The position numbers and the translations under genes are program-made. From contig NC_016473.1 of assembly GCF_000226095.1 (NCBI RefSeq), forward strand, positions 3,782,001-3,846,000: a stretch of 64,000 bases of DNA. The letters are read 5' to 3'. The stretch's first letter is position 1, and each line of letters starts with the position of its first letter. Positions 23,363 through 34,918 of the stretch are shown piece after piece. The notes under the pieces are model-generated. The model was not told where the DNA came from. It saw only the letters and a list, made by a program, of their open reading frames with translations, and made no database searches. Origin of the DNA: Thermothelomyces thermophilus ATCC 42464 (lineage: Eukaryota > Ascomycota > Sordariomycetes > Sordariales > Chaetomiaceae).

Positions 23363-25148
23363 TCACATAACAATACAGCAAGCGCAGCCCCCCTTCTTCT
23401 CCTGTGCCTCCTCGACCGGCTCCGGCACCCTAACGGGTTGCGTGGACTGGTTTTGGTTGGCCGGAGTCCTGGGACTTGATAGAGGGTTGGCTGGCGAGTC
23501 GGAGATTTTGGGCATGGTCGAGTACGAATTTGTTCTCGCGGGGAGTGTCGGGCTCTTGGCCTCCGCTTTCAGCGGCCAGTCTCCCTCTCCCTGTTCCTCC
23601 TTCTTCTCCGCCTCGGCCTCCTTTTCGGCCTCCTTCTCCCGGGCAGTAGGCTCGGGGGGTTTGAGGAAGCCTTCGTCAGTGAGCGGCCTAAACTCTTTGT
23701 CGTAGATGCTCCCAAACTTCCCTTCCCGTTCCCACTTCTCCTGCTGTAACCGCTTGGCCACCGTAGGGAGCAGCTGTTGGTCTGGCGGCAGCCGCGGGTC
23801 GGGTCGGTAAGCCGAGACCATCCATGGAGGCTCGCCCTCCATCGGTTTGGGGTTGCTGCACGAAAACTCGCGCTCGCCAGACCTAGTGGATGGTCGCGCG
23901 GTGCCGCTGCTCGACGAGTCCTTGCTCGGGCCGCCTCGTGTCTTCGGTCGTCCTGCAGCGCCGTTGGCAGGCTTGGGCTTTCTCGAGGCTGCGGTCGTCC
24001 CGGGCTTCTTCGGGGACGAATCGGGCCGTTTGTTAGACTGTGCGCCCGAGCCAGTGCCTGCCGATTTCGCAGGTCCGAGCGCATTGCCTGTGCTGCTGCT
24101 CCTCGAGCGGGTCTTGGGGTACGTTATACTTTCCTCCGTACCCGGGCTGCCATCCCGCTTCCGCGGCAATCGCGTATCCCGTGCAAGATGCTCGCTCGGC
24201 AGAGGCATTGGGCTGGTTTTCGCGACCGGTATCCGGGACGAGCTTTTCCCGCTACCGCCGGACGCCCAGTATCCATCCCCTTCTTCCAAAATCTCCTCAG
24301 GCCGCCTCAGATCCCAGCTGGGAATGCTTGCTGGATCAATGCTTTTTGCATCCGTCGTGGTTGCCGTCGAGTTCTTTCTTGAACGCGAGACGGTGTGCTC
24401 GGAGCCTGCAATCGACCTGCCCGATCCGCTAATCTTGTCCTGGCTCTGATCTCGCCTGGGCCTGTTCTGGCTCTTGGATCTTGCTCGATCTCTTTGCCGG
24501 GGCAGAATGATCCCTGCAGCCTGTAGCTCCTCGCTCTCGATCTTCGCGAGCTTGTCTCGATGAATCCACTTTGAGTTTTCATCGCTATCCGAATCTGTTG
24601 ATCGGCCGCCTGACACTTTCCGTAAGGAATCTTCGTACCGTTCCCCGTAAATAGTGCCGTCGACGTGCTGTTCCACCGAGTGCCCGTGAACCGCATGGTC
24701 TTTGGTACTACGTGGTTTCCGATTTTTATGAACCGAGAGTTCCGGCTGGATGGCATCGAAATCCTTTCCTTCCAGGCCGCCCTTCTGCTCATCGTCGCTA
24801 TACCGGTGCGTTGGAGACTCTAGGCCCCTTGCAGAGCGTAGAGTCGAGTTCCCGTTCTGAGACGCAACCGGCGACCGACCCGAAACAGGAGCGTCTTCTT
24901 CGTCCGCTGGCTGGAGTTCATGACGGAGGCTCTGCAGAAACGGAGTTCTGGTTAGCGTATTCTAGGCAACGGTATGGTGGATCAAAAGACCAGAGAAAAA
25001 GGGGGGAGGGGAGGGGAATATAATTTGCGTGGATGGAAAACACGGCTGGCGGAACAAGGAGACTCACTTCTTGCTCGGCGGACAAGGTATCTTCCCATGC
25101 ATAAGAGGACGACGTCAGAGCCGTCACCGTCTGGGTGACGGCGGGCAT
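23363..25148 (-). CDS. teaR: TeaR-like prenylated cell-end (TeaA receptor) protein
   Basis: TeaR of Aspergillus, the counterpart of fission yeast Mod5, is a lipid-anchored protein that holds the cell-end marker TeaA at the hyphal tip and links microtubules to growth direction. Exon 1 is 25148-25068 (27 codons) and exon 2 is 24931-23363; the 136-nt intron has a GTGAGT donor and CTGCAG acceptor, giving 549 aa. Exon 1 plus 2 rebuild AEQESLRHELQPADEEDAPV. The middle is long, basic, Ser/Pro/Lys rich and disordered. A conserved block follows, with PPWMVSAY, DQQLLPTVAKRLQQEKWERE and GKFGSIYDKEFRPLTDEGF. The protein ends in CACCIVM, so the last four residues form a CaaX box (CIVM), with extra cysteines that could be palmitoylated. 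Assignment rests on remembered family features. Confidence 0.85.
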
Positions 25149-26497
25149 CTTGTTCTCTATGGCGGGAGCCCTGTACCGCGGCACGTCGGCGGTTGTCGGG
25201 TGCTGGAGACGGCGAGGCAGAGAGTGGAAGCCACAGCTCGGACCGGGAAATTTCTGCCTTCTCTTGCGATACCAAGTCGTAGGCGCCGTTGGAAACTGTT
25301 GTCGCTTTCGAGGCTGCCCGAGAGGATGGGACGGTCTGTCTCGAGCCGGCCCAGCCTCCCGCAGGCCAAGGTCGGCCAACGGCTTGTCAAAGGCTCAGCC
25401 AAATTTCTCCGCGAATGCACATGCGCAAAACGTGGTATTGTTGGGATGGCCCCTTTGAAAATGTGGCCCGCCGGTTGTCGAATGCTGGGTCGGCTCGGCT
25501 CGAGGGCGGTGTGTTGTTTAGGAGCGGGCGGATGGTTCGTTGCCGGAAATCGAAGGTGCTAGTGCTGGGGTCTCCAGAATAGCAACTAACTACTCTAGCA
25601 TTTGCCAATGTCGGATCTCCGTTCGCCCTTTCCTATTGTTTGTCCAATATCGCGGGCCGCGAATCGCGGGTCGCTGCCGGCGCCGATGATCACGATGGCT
25701 CGCAAGTCAAAAGGGTTGTGCAAAGGCGAGCCCGCGAATAAGATTGGGAAGCGTAGATGAGTGCGCGCTAGTTGCGTGAGGGGCGTCCTAGGGCGAGCAG
25801 CTAGCTAGAGTACCTCCCTCACTCAGACTAGCCTTCTTCTCTGCTTTGTTTGTCTGATCTGCTGTCGACTGCAGGAAGTCCAAGAAGCCAACCAACAACT
25901 CCAGCGAGAATGTTGGGTGGCGGCCTGTGAATGGCCGTCCTGTTCTCCCAAGGAGCTTCGAGAATTCGCTTCCAAGGGGGGGACGCCGTCAAATGGGTTA
26001 TGACAGGGGAGTGAGCTCCATTAATCTGCCTGCGAAACGTCATTGGCCAATGCTGTGGGGTTTCCAGATTTGCAGGGTCTTGCTTCTTCGGTCATTCGGC
26101 GGCAACAGACATCAACTGTCAATGCTACCAGTCGTGCCATTTCACGATGCTTTAGGATTGACAACTGGGTCCTTCGCATTTGTTGTTGTGTGGTTTCCCC
26201 CTTTTTTTACGATTATTTTTTTCCTTGTTTTTCTTCCCCTTTAAAAAGGGGAAAGACAACGAGGAAACAGTTGTTTTGTCTCCGTGACGCTAGGGGATCT
26301 CGCTTGTATTCACACGCATGGGGACATTCGAACAATGCAACGATCCAAAACAATGGTTCGGAGTCACATGGGCTAGCATATTCGCATGTAGTCCTACTGT
26401 GCGGAGGCGGCAGTGTTCAAAAAGTCACCAGGCCGGTATTCAAAATTGAGGAGTCAAGAGCGCTCAGTCAAGCACGTTGTCCTGGTAAATAAAGGCC
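25149..26497. promoter_or_regulatory. Divergent intergenic region between teaR and the metallophosphoesterase gene
   Basis: 1.35 kb with no supported gene. It has GC-rich DNA next to teaR and AT-richer DNA with T tracts near 26190-26250. Probably promoters and 5' leaders of both genes. Confidence 0.45.
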
Positions 26498-27696
26498 ATG
26501 ACTGAATCACCTTCAACTGCGCGTCAAACGCGGCGAACGAGAATTGTGTGCATCAGCGACACACACAATACCACGGTCAAGCTGCCAAAGGGCGATGTCC
26601 TGATACATGCGGGAGACCTCACCAACCAAGGGAGTTATTCTGAGGTGGGCTGCCTACCGCGTGAACCGCAGTGTATCTTTGGGAGAGGGGTTAGGGAGTC
26701 ACTGACTTGGACGGGCAGCTCTCCAAGGCCGTCCAGTGGCTGGAGAAGGCTGACTTTGAAGCCAAAATTGTCATTGCAGGTAGGAACTGGTTCGCTTCGT
26801 TGAGGGGTGGTCTTGGATTATACGTAACTTCATATTCGAGATGGAACAGAGTTTGTGCTCACATGAAGCGCACAGGAAACCACGATATCACACTAGACTC
26901 TGACTTCTATCGTAAACATGGATCAAGTTTTCATAATCAGCACCCTGAGGACTTGGCCCAATGTCAGTCGTTACTGACCTCGAGCCGCTCCATTATATAC
27001 CTTTTGAACAGCAGCGCTACTATTCGCCTTACACGCCCCGACGGACCAGGAACCACTTTTACCATCTTTGGGTCTCCCTACAGTCCCCAGTACGGCACGT
27101 GGGCTTTCATGTATCCCCAGTCGGGTCATGAACCGAGCGCGTCGGGCTCGGACAGTGCGGCCGGAGTGAGTCCAACGGCGGCAGAGCTCTGGGAGGCTAT
27201 CCCCCTCAACACCGACATCCTCGTTACGCACACGCCGGCCTACGGGCATCGCGACGACTCGTGTGGCTGCGACGAGTTGCGGCGAGCCCTCGCCCGGGTA
27301 CGGCCTCGGCTGCACGTCTGCGGCCACGTCCACCAAGGTCGAGGCGCCGAGCGGGTAAAATGGGACACGGACAGCTCCCGGGCCGGAGACGGAGTCACTG
27401 CGGTCGAGGCTTCGGTCGAAGCATGGGTGGACCCCAGCCCTGATCCGGCCTCGGCCAAGATCAGCTTGGTCGACCTCACGGCGCGCCGCGGGAACCTGCC
27501 CCTCGACTTTGACGATCCGGGACCGGTCGGTTCAGAACAAGAGCGTCCGGGGCAGGGAACCACGAGGTGCTGCGAGGGCCGGAAAGAGACCTGTATTGTG
27601 AATTGTGCCATTGTGTCCACCAGCTGGCCTCACAAGGATGGTAAACGATTCAATAAGCCGATCGTGGTCGACCTGGACTTGCCCGTGTGGAGGTGA
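26498..27696 (+). CDS. Calcineurin-like metallophosphoesterase domain protein
   Basis: Binuclear-metal phosphoesterase of the MPPED1/2-like group; the substrate is unknown. Exons are 26498-26644, 26719-26779 (61 nt) and 26876-27696, giving 342 aa. Metal-binding motifs appear in order: SDTHN (residues 20-24), AGDLTNQG (38-45), GNHD (70-73, created by the second splice junction), THTPAYGHRD and CGHVHQG near residue 215. Intron 1 uses a weak donor GTGGGC, and intron 2 has GTAGGA. There is no signal peptide, so a cytosolic location is likely. The sequence GSYSELSKAVQWLEKADFEA joins exons 1 and 2 smoothly, which supports the model. The family is clear; the biological role is not. Confidence 0.9.
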
Positions 27697-30600
27697 TTCA
27701 GAGCTACCTACACCCGACTGAGCAGGTTCGTCTTCCCCCCCAAGATGATCTTCCCCATGATGCTCACCACCTCTTCACCTACAGACCACAGCCAAACATG
27801 CCGAGTGGAACCGAACAGCAACGGCCTCTTTCTCGGACGAGTTTGAGGCAGGGGAGAGCCCAAGCGATCTACGATGCGGCCGATCCGGCAGCCGTACGTA
27901 TGCTTCGGGTTCATCAGGGGTTGATTCAGCAGCACATTCCTGCGTCGATGGCCGCTTATATATAGCATGGAGGGCAAAAGCTCCGTTCAGACCGCCGGGC
28001 TATCCCCAATATCATGTGCTTGCCAGTCAGCTCCGTCTGCTTCGTCCAGAACAAAAGAACAAACAAAAGCATCGCGCGCCCGATACCCCCGTGCTCCCGA
28101 CAAAAACCAAGCAGGGAGTCTACCTATTCAATCAAGAAATGCGCGATGTACGGCCCTCTCCCTTCCTTGTGGTAAACCAACATCGGAGATGATACGAACT
28201 GTTATCTCGCATAAACCGGTCAACTTCATCGGTGGTACGCTGTGATGCTCGGTGTTTTTGGGTCAAACATCAATCCAAGCATCGCCACTCGGCCAATCCG
28301 CGACGGTCGCGGAGGTGAAAGAGCCTCGGGCATCGCCGAAGCTACCTCTGCTATTGTGTGAATGGATTACAAACTAAACGTAAGTTAACCCCCTTTTAGG
28401 ATTCCCGCAGCATCGAAAAACGAATAGAAAAGAGATGGAAGCTCTTTGTTGGATTCCGGGAAACCAATCGAAGCTGCCAACGAGCCGAGCACTGCTCTGC
28501 TCCGCTTTCTCACCGCCACGCACGCGAGTGCCTCGGTGCAGAGCATGCGACTTTGGCTAGTGTAAATCAGTCGCCGACAAATGGGATGACGAGAGCTGCT
28601 CAGATGTCGAACCTCCTCTCTCTGGAAACCTCCCTTGTGTGTATGAACACTAGCTTGATCGTCCTAGACGAATAATGGTTGCTCGGTCTCTTCAAGTGTG
28701 CTACCATGAATGCGAAAAATGCCTCTACCGGGAAAAGCGATGTCTACTTGCTATGGTCGTTTCGCCTCAAGACCAGCCCTGGTGTGTCAGCCCCCGTGTG
28801 CCCACGCCCATGCCCGTGCCCGTTGCCCGAAGCCCCGTGCCCAGCCCAGATTGTGAAGGGGTGAATGAAGATGGCCTGTTGTTGAACGTTGGTGAAGCAG
28901 GCAAAGAGGGGGTAACGTGCGTCTCTGGCGGGGTAAGGTCGCAGCTTCTCTGGCCTCTGACTCGCCCAGCCCGTGACCTGGTAGCATGCAACGTATGCAA
29001 TCGGTACTGTGGAAGGTGCTGTGCTTACGGTGCACAAAGTACCTAGCAGCAGGGCCAGGATCGAGTACTGCGTAAGCCGCTGCCGAGTGGTCGACCTGAC
29101 CTGCCAGAAAGGTAAACCTGGTCTGGCAGGCTCGTTTGAAAGACATCAAGCAGGTGCCGCCGACAACTCCTCAACAAACGATCATCCCGAAACGCGGGAC
29201 GGGAATGGTCTGCTCCACATGATCGACTCAGACCACCACCGAACCCACGGGTTGATCGTTCATACCCGTTGGCTATTCATGCTTTCCTCTCTCACCCATC
29301 ACAGCGCACCCTGGCGCCTTCTTCCATGGTCAGGGCGACATCACGTTTTCCGTTCGTTCGATTTGCAGGTTCGTTAACCCGTAGGGAAGCGCAATGCACG
29401 TTCCGATCGGGCTTGCGTGTTCTGTCCCCGCCGAATCCGTACAAATAGTGGACAACGAGACACAGAACTCGCTGCATCAATCGGTCTGGTTCACAAAAGG
29501 CACGGCAAATGATTGGCGGAGGGGAGTCGCCCCTCTTCCTTCCCGAGAAACATTGCCCCGCGTTTGGGTCGCTGATAGGGCCATCCCCCCCTCCTATCCC
29601 CTTCCTCCCCCCAATCTTGCATCACTTATTCACAAATCGCCTCGTCGGGCGGGAGGGGGAAACATGCAGCGCCGCCGTGTCCAAAAGGCTATCCAATCTG
29701 ATCCACTCGTGAAGAGTGAGGGACGGGCGGGGTGTCATCCAATGGCTCGCGTCCACAAGAGTTGAAGGCCGCTGCTGGCTCGCTGGCTAGCCCGTGATGG
29801 AAAAGAGCGTCGCCCTCGTGGTTCGTCACAGTCGTCAAGTGGGTGTGCAGTTACTCCCCCCCCCCATGGCTCACTTCGCTCACCTCTCTACTCACGCTGC
29901 TCCAATCATTGCCGTCCCGGGGCGTCGGTTGCCGCATGGCCCTGTGCCTTGTGAGGTGAGCAGGAGACACGGTGACACTGTCGTGCTACCGTACCTGCTT
30001 TGGAGGCGAAGCGGATCGGCCGGAGGCGGTTGGCCGGGCCTGTTCTGGTAGGCGATTAAAAGGGGGTTGAGATTTGGTTTGGGGTGTGCCCCGGGCATCC
30101 CAATATGCCTCGGCGGGAGATGCACTCAGAGGAGGAATATTTGTAAGTATCGCAGCAGGCTTGTGTTGAAACTTGGCGGGATTGTAGAAAGAACAATTTA
30201 CATAACACCCGCAACGGATCCCCGTCTCTGCGTGGGACTCTGCTACTCTGGAAAGCCCATCACTATCGCATGTTGCCCGCAGTGAAGGCGCGACCGGAGC
30301 CGATTTGTCAAGCAACAGCGTGGATCTGAAGCCAAATCTGTGGGGTGTTCGATAGCGGTTTGTCAATTCCTCGGCCTGTCAGTCATGAGCTTCAAACATG
30401 ATTAAATAGGCGCGGGGCTTCCTTTGGGGCAGGTGATGGGCCGTCTCCTGCATGGCATCACTACCAAACGGGGATGGTTGGCGAGAGCCCACAGAATGGC
30501 GGCCAAGTCGACTCGCATCGCTGCGTATGTGTATTTGCTGGCTGCACCATACTGGCGCGGTGTAGCCTCGGGCATCACCTCAGCAAGTCGAAACGGCAAT

Positions 30601-33034
30601 CGGGAGAGGGCGGAGTTGCTCCCGAGTCGTCCAACGCTAGACAGCCAGATCGGATAGGCTGAACTAGCCGAAGTCCAAGGGAAGACTCTCTGGCCGTGAA
30701 CTGCCTTTGCCCAGCCAGTATGCGGAGAAAACGAGACGAGTGATGGGTGCGTGGGAGACTTCTCATGACTAGCACTTGTGACCGGAACGGATTGGCAGAG
30801 GGAACTGACTACCGACAACATGGGCCTTGAAAAGCTAGCTATCGGCCAACGCAGCACAACAAACAAGAGAAACCGTGCTGGTGAGCTGTAAGACTCGGAA
30901 AAGAGTTGAAGGCATACGGAGTCCTTCGTAGGTTTCTGGCAGCCGAGGCTGACCGGAGAAGGGGCAATGTCGACGTGGTTGGGGAGCTCGTCCAACACAC
31001 GCCGAAATTGTTCATGAATGCTGCCGGGCAGTCGACGATACATGCGCTGATTGAGGGCCTTGGATGATGCAGGGGCAAACGAGGATTCCAGGCCTTGTTG
31101 CCGGGTCAAGACTCGAGCTGCATCCTCACCGCCAATTGCCTGTTTGTGGTACTTGAAACAGCAACCTCGCTCCTGCCTCGCACGCTCCAGCGTTGGGCCA
31201 ACATTAACATGTCTCGAGTCTTGTCTTTAAGCGGGCTCATTATCATCCTTTTCCGCTCATAGTTGAAGGATCCGGATCGTCTCCTGGGCGTTGCCACGAC
31301 TTGGATGCACGAGATCCTACGGATGTAAATCCGTTCAGGCGACCCGTTCCTCGACCTTGTTTGCCTTCCCACAGCCACAGCCCAAAGCCCCCAGCCACCC
31401 ATGGGTCGCCCTGAACTCGGGAGCGGTGTTGCCCGCTCCGGTCGGTGTGGCACAGTTGAGACCTCAGACGCCCCTTGGTCTGATTTTGGCAAACTTGGAA
31501 GGGACACGTTCGGATTTGTCGAACTTGCAGGTCTTACACTCTGTATGCTCACCGCAGCTGGAAATTCCGTTTCCCAGCCGTCAACTCTAGCATTGCCACA
31601 GAAGGCGAATACGGTTGTGGAGCTTGGCTGTGGCTCGTCGTTTGTCGATGCTTGCCGAAACCCGTGTGGGAGGCCGCTTGCTTCCACTGCGCAAGGGCTG
31701 TTTCGTGCCTCGCCCAGCCTGCGTTACTGTTTCCGAACTTTATCCCAGGGCATCGGCGGCTGCGCACTTTGCCAAGTGACGGCATTTTTCGCATACTAAT
31801 AACCTGGAACGTTCAGGGAATCAAGCGCTGCCACTGAGGTTGAGCCAACTAGCTGGCATTTGCGCTTGCTTGCCGAGGAGAGGTGCGCAGCGAGCGCGGG
31901 AAGAGAGGTACATACGGAGGAGATGCCGTACAGAGTACGCCATCCGCAACATGAAGAGCGATGTGATGACAGCCAATAACATCGCTCGAAGGTCACCTTT
32001 CACGGCCCACTTCTCCCCACAACCACCCGCAGCGACCCCTCGGGCCCCGTTTAGTGTCCACAGCGGAGACATCGAATGGTCTCTCACTGGCAGCTGCTTT
32101 AGTTGCCCCCCAATCCACGTTATGCTCCTGCTTCTGGCAGGAACAGGGCCGGGATCAGCTATCACCCGCCGGAAGAACCCCCCCACAATGCTCCCCTGCC
32201 TTGAGGCCCCCTCACCTGTCCCGGAAGCTGCCCGACAAGCGATCCTTCCCATCTGTCCCTCAGAGGGCGCGGGTGATCTCATTGCCTGTTTCCTTCTCCC
32301 ATCACCTTACACCACGACACCGACCACCTGAGCAAAAAAAACAACAGGCCAGATATTGGCCTGGCCCTGACCACCTTTTGCCAGCGGGGACCCCAAACGA
32401 GGCCGCATTTTGCCTGTTTTGTTTGCACTTGTCCTCGAGACCTACGCAGTTACCCTTACCGAGGAATTAACGGTTGAGCCACTCATCTAGACAGCAACGG
32501 TGGTTGCTTAGCTGGTGCTGGGGCGGACTCCACCGCCCGATCGGTTCATCCCATCCATACGTGCAATACGGGGCCATTTAACAGCGCTTCCATTTTAGTC
32601 CCCTCCTTCCCCCCCCCCACCGGCTTGTTGTTCCAACCACTGCAGCTTTGGCAACAACACGCTTTCAAACCACCAGAGCACCGCATTTGTTGTTATTTTT
32701 CCCACCTAGTTTCGCCGCCGGCCGCCGACACCCGTGAGCAGGCAGCCTTTCTCTCCTTCGAACACACACGCCTCTCCCGGCTTTGACACCCACTCACGCT
32801 CCTTCTCCCGGAGCCGAGCTCTCGCCGCGTTCCATGCAATAGCCACCCCTTGTAGTCGACCGCCGACTGCTGCTGCTACTTCTGCTTCTTTGCCTTCGCA
32901 TTTCGATCGTCTCACGACTATCCTCCTATTTTCTCCCCCTCGTTGACTGAACCTTCCTTTCGCCCTTGGCATTAGACGCCCAGTGCTGGCACTCGACGTG
33001 AATCCGCTCTCTCGCAGTTCAGCCCTCACTCACT
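27697..33034. other. Gene-poor region of about 5.3 kb
   Basis: Short open frames only (up to 235 codons at 30402-31109), none with recognisable motifs or splice logic. The last 500 bp before the J-domain gene are pyrimidine-rich and probably its promoter and long 5' leader. No mobile-element protein was recognised on either strand. Confidence 0.4.
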
Positions 33035-34918
33035 ATGACCTCCAGTCTTCCCCCGGATCCTTGGAAAGTTCTCGGCGTCGACAGAAATGCAGACAAGGCC
33101 GAGATTCGAACTGCATACAAAAAGCTCGTCCTCAAGTGTCACCCGGACAAGATCCAGGACCCGACATTGAAGACGCTCAAGGCCGACGAGTTTCAGAAGG
33201 TTCAGCAGGCATGGGAGCTGCTCAACGATGATGCCGAGAAGGCAAAGTACGAACAGAAGGTGCGGCTCGCGGAACTGCAGCGCGCCGCCAAGGTGCATCA
33301 AGATGTGAAGAACTCGCCCAACACTTCTGTCCCGCGCACCGCCAAGTATACCACATTTGAGGTGCGCACCGCCGAGCCGACTTCGAAATACAAGAGTTCT
33401 CCGTCGGGCGGGAAGGTCTACACGTACACCACAGCGACCCACGCCCGTTCGTACGAAGAGGTTCCATCGACCCGGATCTATGCCGAGTACGAGGAACCCG
33501 ACAGGAAGGCCCGCAGGGCCGCAAGCTACGAAAAGCCGGCGAAACGCGACGATGAAAGACGCGAGCGCGACAGGGAGGAGAGGAGACGCAGAAAAGAAGA
33601 GGAAGAATTTGCAAGGCAACGAGAGGAGAAACGGGAACGAGAGCGCGAGAAAGACAGGGAAAGGGAGCGGGAGAGGGAGAGGGAGAGGGAAAGGGAAAGG
33701 GAGAGGGAAAGGGAGAGGGAAAGGGAGAGGGAAAGGGAGAGGGAGAGAGAGAGGGAAAGAGAGAGGGAGAGGGAGAAAGAAAGAGAGCGCGAGCGCAAAG
33801 TTGAGAAGAAGCGGCTTGAAAGGGATCGGGAGAAGGAGCGGGAGAAAGCCCGGAAACGGGATGCTGACGAAAAGGCCCGCTACACCAAGCAGCCTTACGT
33901 GGAACACTACGAGTCCTACATCAGCGGCCTCGAGGACCTCGTTCTCGATGACGAGATGTATGTGATGTCTGGATCCAAATCGGACAAGAAGCGGTCGTCG
34001 AGCAAGAAGCATGACGAGACGCGCGAGCGAGACCGGGAACGCGACCGTGAAAAATCGAGCTCGCGCCGGGCTAAATCGCCGCACGTGGCCAGCGACCGCA
34101 AACACGCCGACCTCCTCGAGTTTGCGGCGGAATACCTAGCAAGAACTGGTAGCTCTGCACAAAAGGCGATGGGTGCATCACAACAGGCAATGGCTTGGAT
34201 GTCGGAAGACCCTCCGAGTGCCACATTCGTTGCGCCTACCGTGCCGACGCCACCGCCAGTCGAGTTCGTCGAGGAAGAAAGCATCCGGCTCTCGGCTCCA
34301 CGCACGGCCGGCCGTCGTGCCTCGAACGACGCAGCAAGGTCGAGGGAGAAACTAAAGTACGACCTCGATGACACTCCCTCCAAAGGCCGGCCGATTCCCA
34401 CTCTCAGCAAGTCCTACAGCACCCCTCCTCCAGTTCCCGAATCGCCACCGCGCATAAGCCGATCCAAGACGATGCCGCACGAGTCATACACGGCTATGCC
34501 GTCTCTGTCACGCACCCATACCTGGGCGCCCGGCGCCACCTCTACTGCCGACTACTACGACGACGTTGAATCTGAAGATGACCGTGATAGGCGCCGCCGC
34601 CGCAGCCGCCGCACGCGTTCGCCTTCGGGCCAGGCAGCACAGCGTTACAAGGTCGACAGCAGCCTGAAGACGTCCAAGATCGAGACGCAGTACTCGTACG
34701 GCGAGTCACCGTCCTCAACACGGCGGTATATGACGTCCGAGGTGTATGATAGCCATCTCGGTCACTCCCCATCCTCCGTGTCGTACTCTAGCACCGGGTT
34801 ACGATACAAGCAGGCCAAGGCTATTGGGCCCGAGGATGTCATGTACGCTCAGTACGACCCGCCCGTGTCGTACAGTTACTCATCGCATACCGCTGAGGGG
34901 TACGGCGTTCAGGCCTGA
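33035..34918 (+). CDS. J-domain (DnaJ/Hsp40) protein with a long Arg-Glu repeat
   Basis: Single exon, 627 aa. Residues 8-75 form a J domain: PWKVLGVDRNADKAEIRTAYKKL, then the essential HPD tripeptide in KCHPDKIQD, then QKVQQAWELLNDDAEKAKYE. J domains stimulate Hsp70 ATPase; no zinc-finger or client-binding domain of class A or B follows, so it is a class C Hsp40. Residues about 175-285 are an extreme charged helix dominated by RE dipeptides, encoded by a GAGAGG/GAAAGG-type hexamer repeat (33654-33780). The C-terminal third is Ser/Pro/Tyr rich with basic patches (RRRRSRRTRSPS) that resemble nuclear or RS-like segments. No signal peptide. Partner and compartment are unknown; a nuclear role is an inference from RE/RS composition. 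Confidence 0.9.
   Translation: MTSSLPPDPWKVLGVDRNADKAEIRTAYKKLVLKCHPDKIQDPTLKTLKADEFQKVQQAWELLNDDAEKAKYEQKVRLAELQRAAKVHQDVKNSPNTSVPRTAKYTTFEVRTAEPTSKYKSSPSGGKVYTYTTATHARSYEEVPSTRIYAEYEEPDRKARRAASYEKPAKRDDERRERDREERRRRKEEEEFARQREEKREREREKDREREREREREREREREREREREREREREREREREREREREKERERERKVEKKRLERDREKEREKARKRDADEKARYTKQPYVEHYESYISGLEDLVLDDEMYVMSGSKSDKKRSSSKKHDETRERDRERDREKSSSRRAKSPHVASDRKHADLLEFAAEYLARTGSSAQKAMGASQQAMAWMSEDPPSATFVAPTVPTPPPVEFVEEESIRLSAPRTAGRRASNDAARSREKLKYDLDDTPSKGRPIPTLSKSYSTPPPVPESPPRISRSKTMPHESYTAMPSLSRTHTWAPGATSTADYYDDVESEDDRDRRRRRSRRTRSPSGQAAQRYKVDSSLKTSKIETQYSYGESPSSTRRYMTSEVYDSHLGHSPSSVSYSSTGLRYKQAKAIGPEDVMYAQYDPPVSYSYSSHTAEGYGVQA
33654..33780 (+). repeat. GAGAGG/GAAAGG hexamer repeat encoding (Arg-Glu)n
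   Basis: Nearly pure purine tandem array inside the J-domain gene; repeat units alternate AGGGAG and AGGGAA. It encodes about 20 RE pairs. It keeps frame because the unit is six bases. Confidence 0.9.

Noticed and set aside
28675-29046. Cysteine-rich 123-codon open frame
   Set aside because: No signal peptide, irregular cysteine spacing, rival frames on the other strand; likely chance.
30402-31109. 235-codon open frame on the minus strand
   Set aside because: No motif, Ser/Pro/Arg-rich random-like composition, overlapped by several other open frames of similar quality.
33026-34105. 359-codon open frame on the minus strand with poly Leu/Pro/Phe
   Set aside because: Antisense of the J-domain gene's purine repeat.
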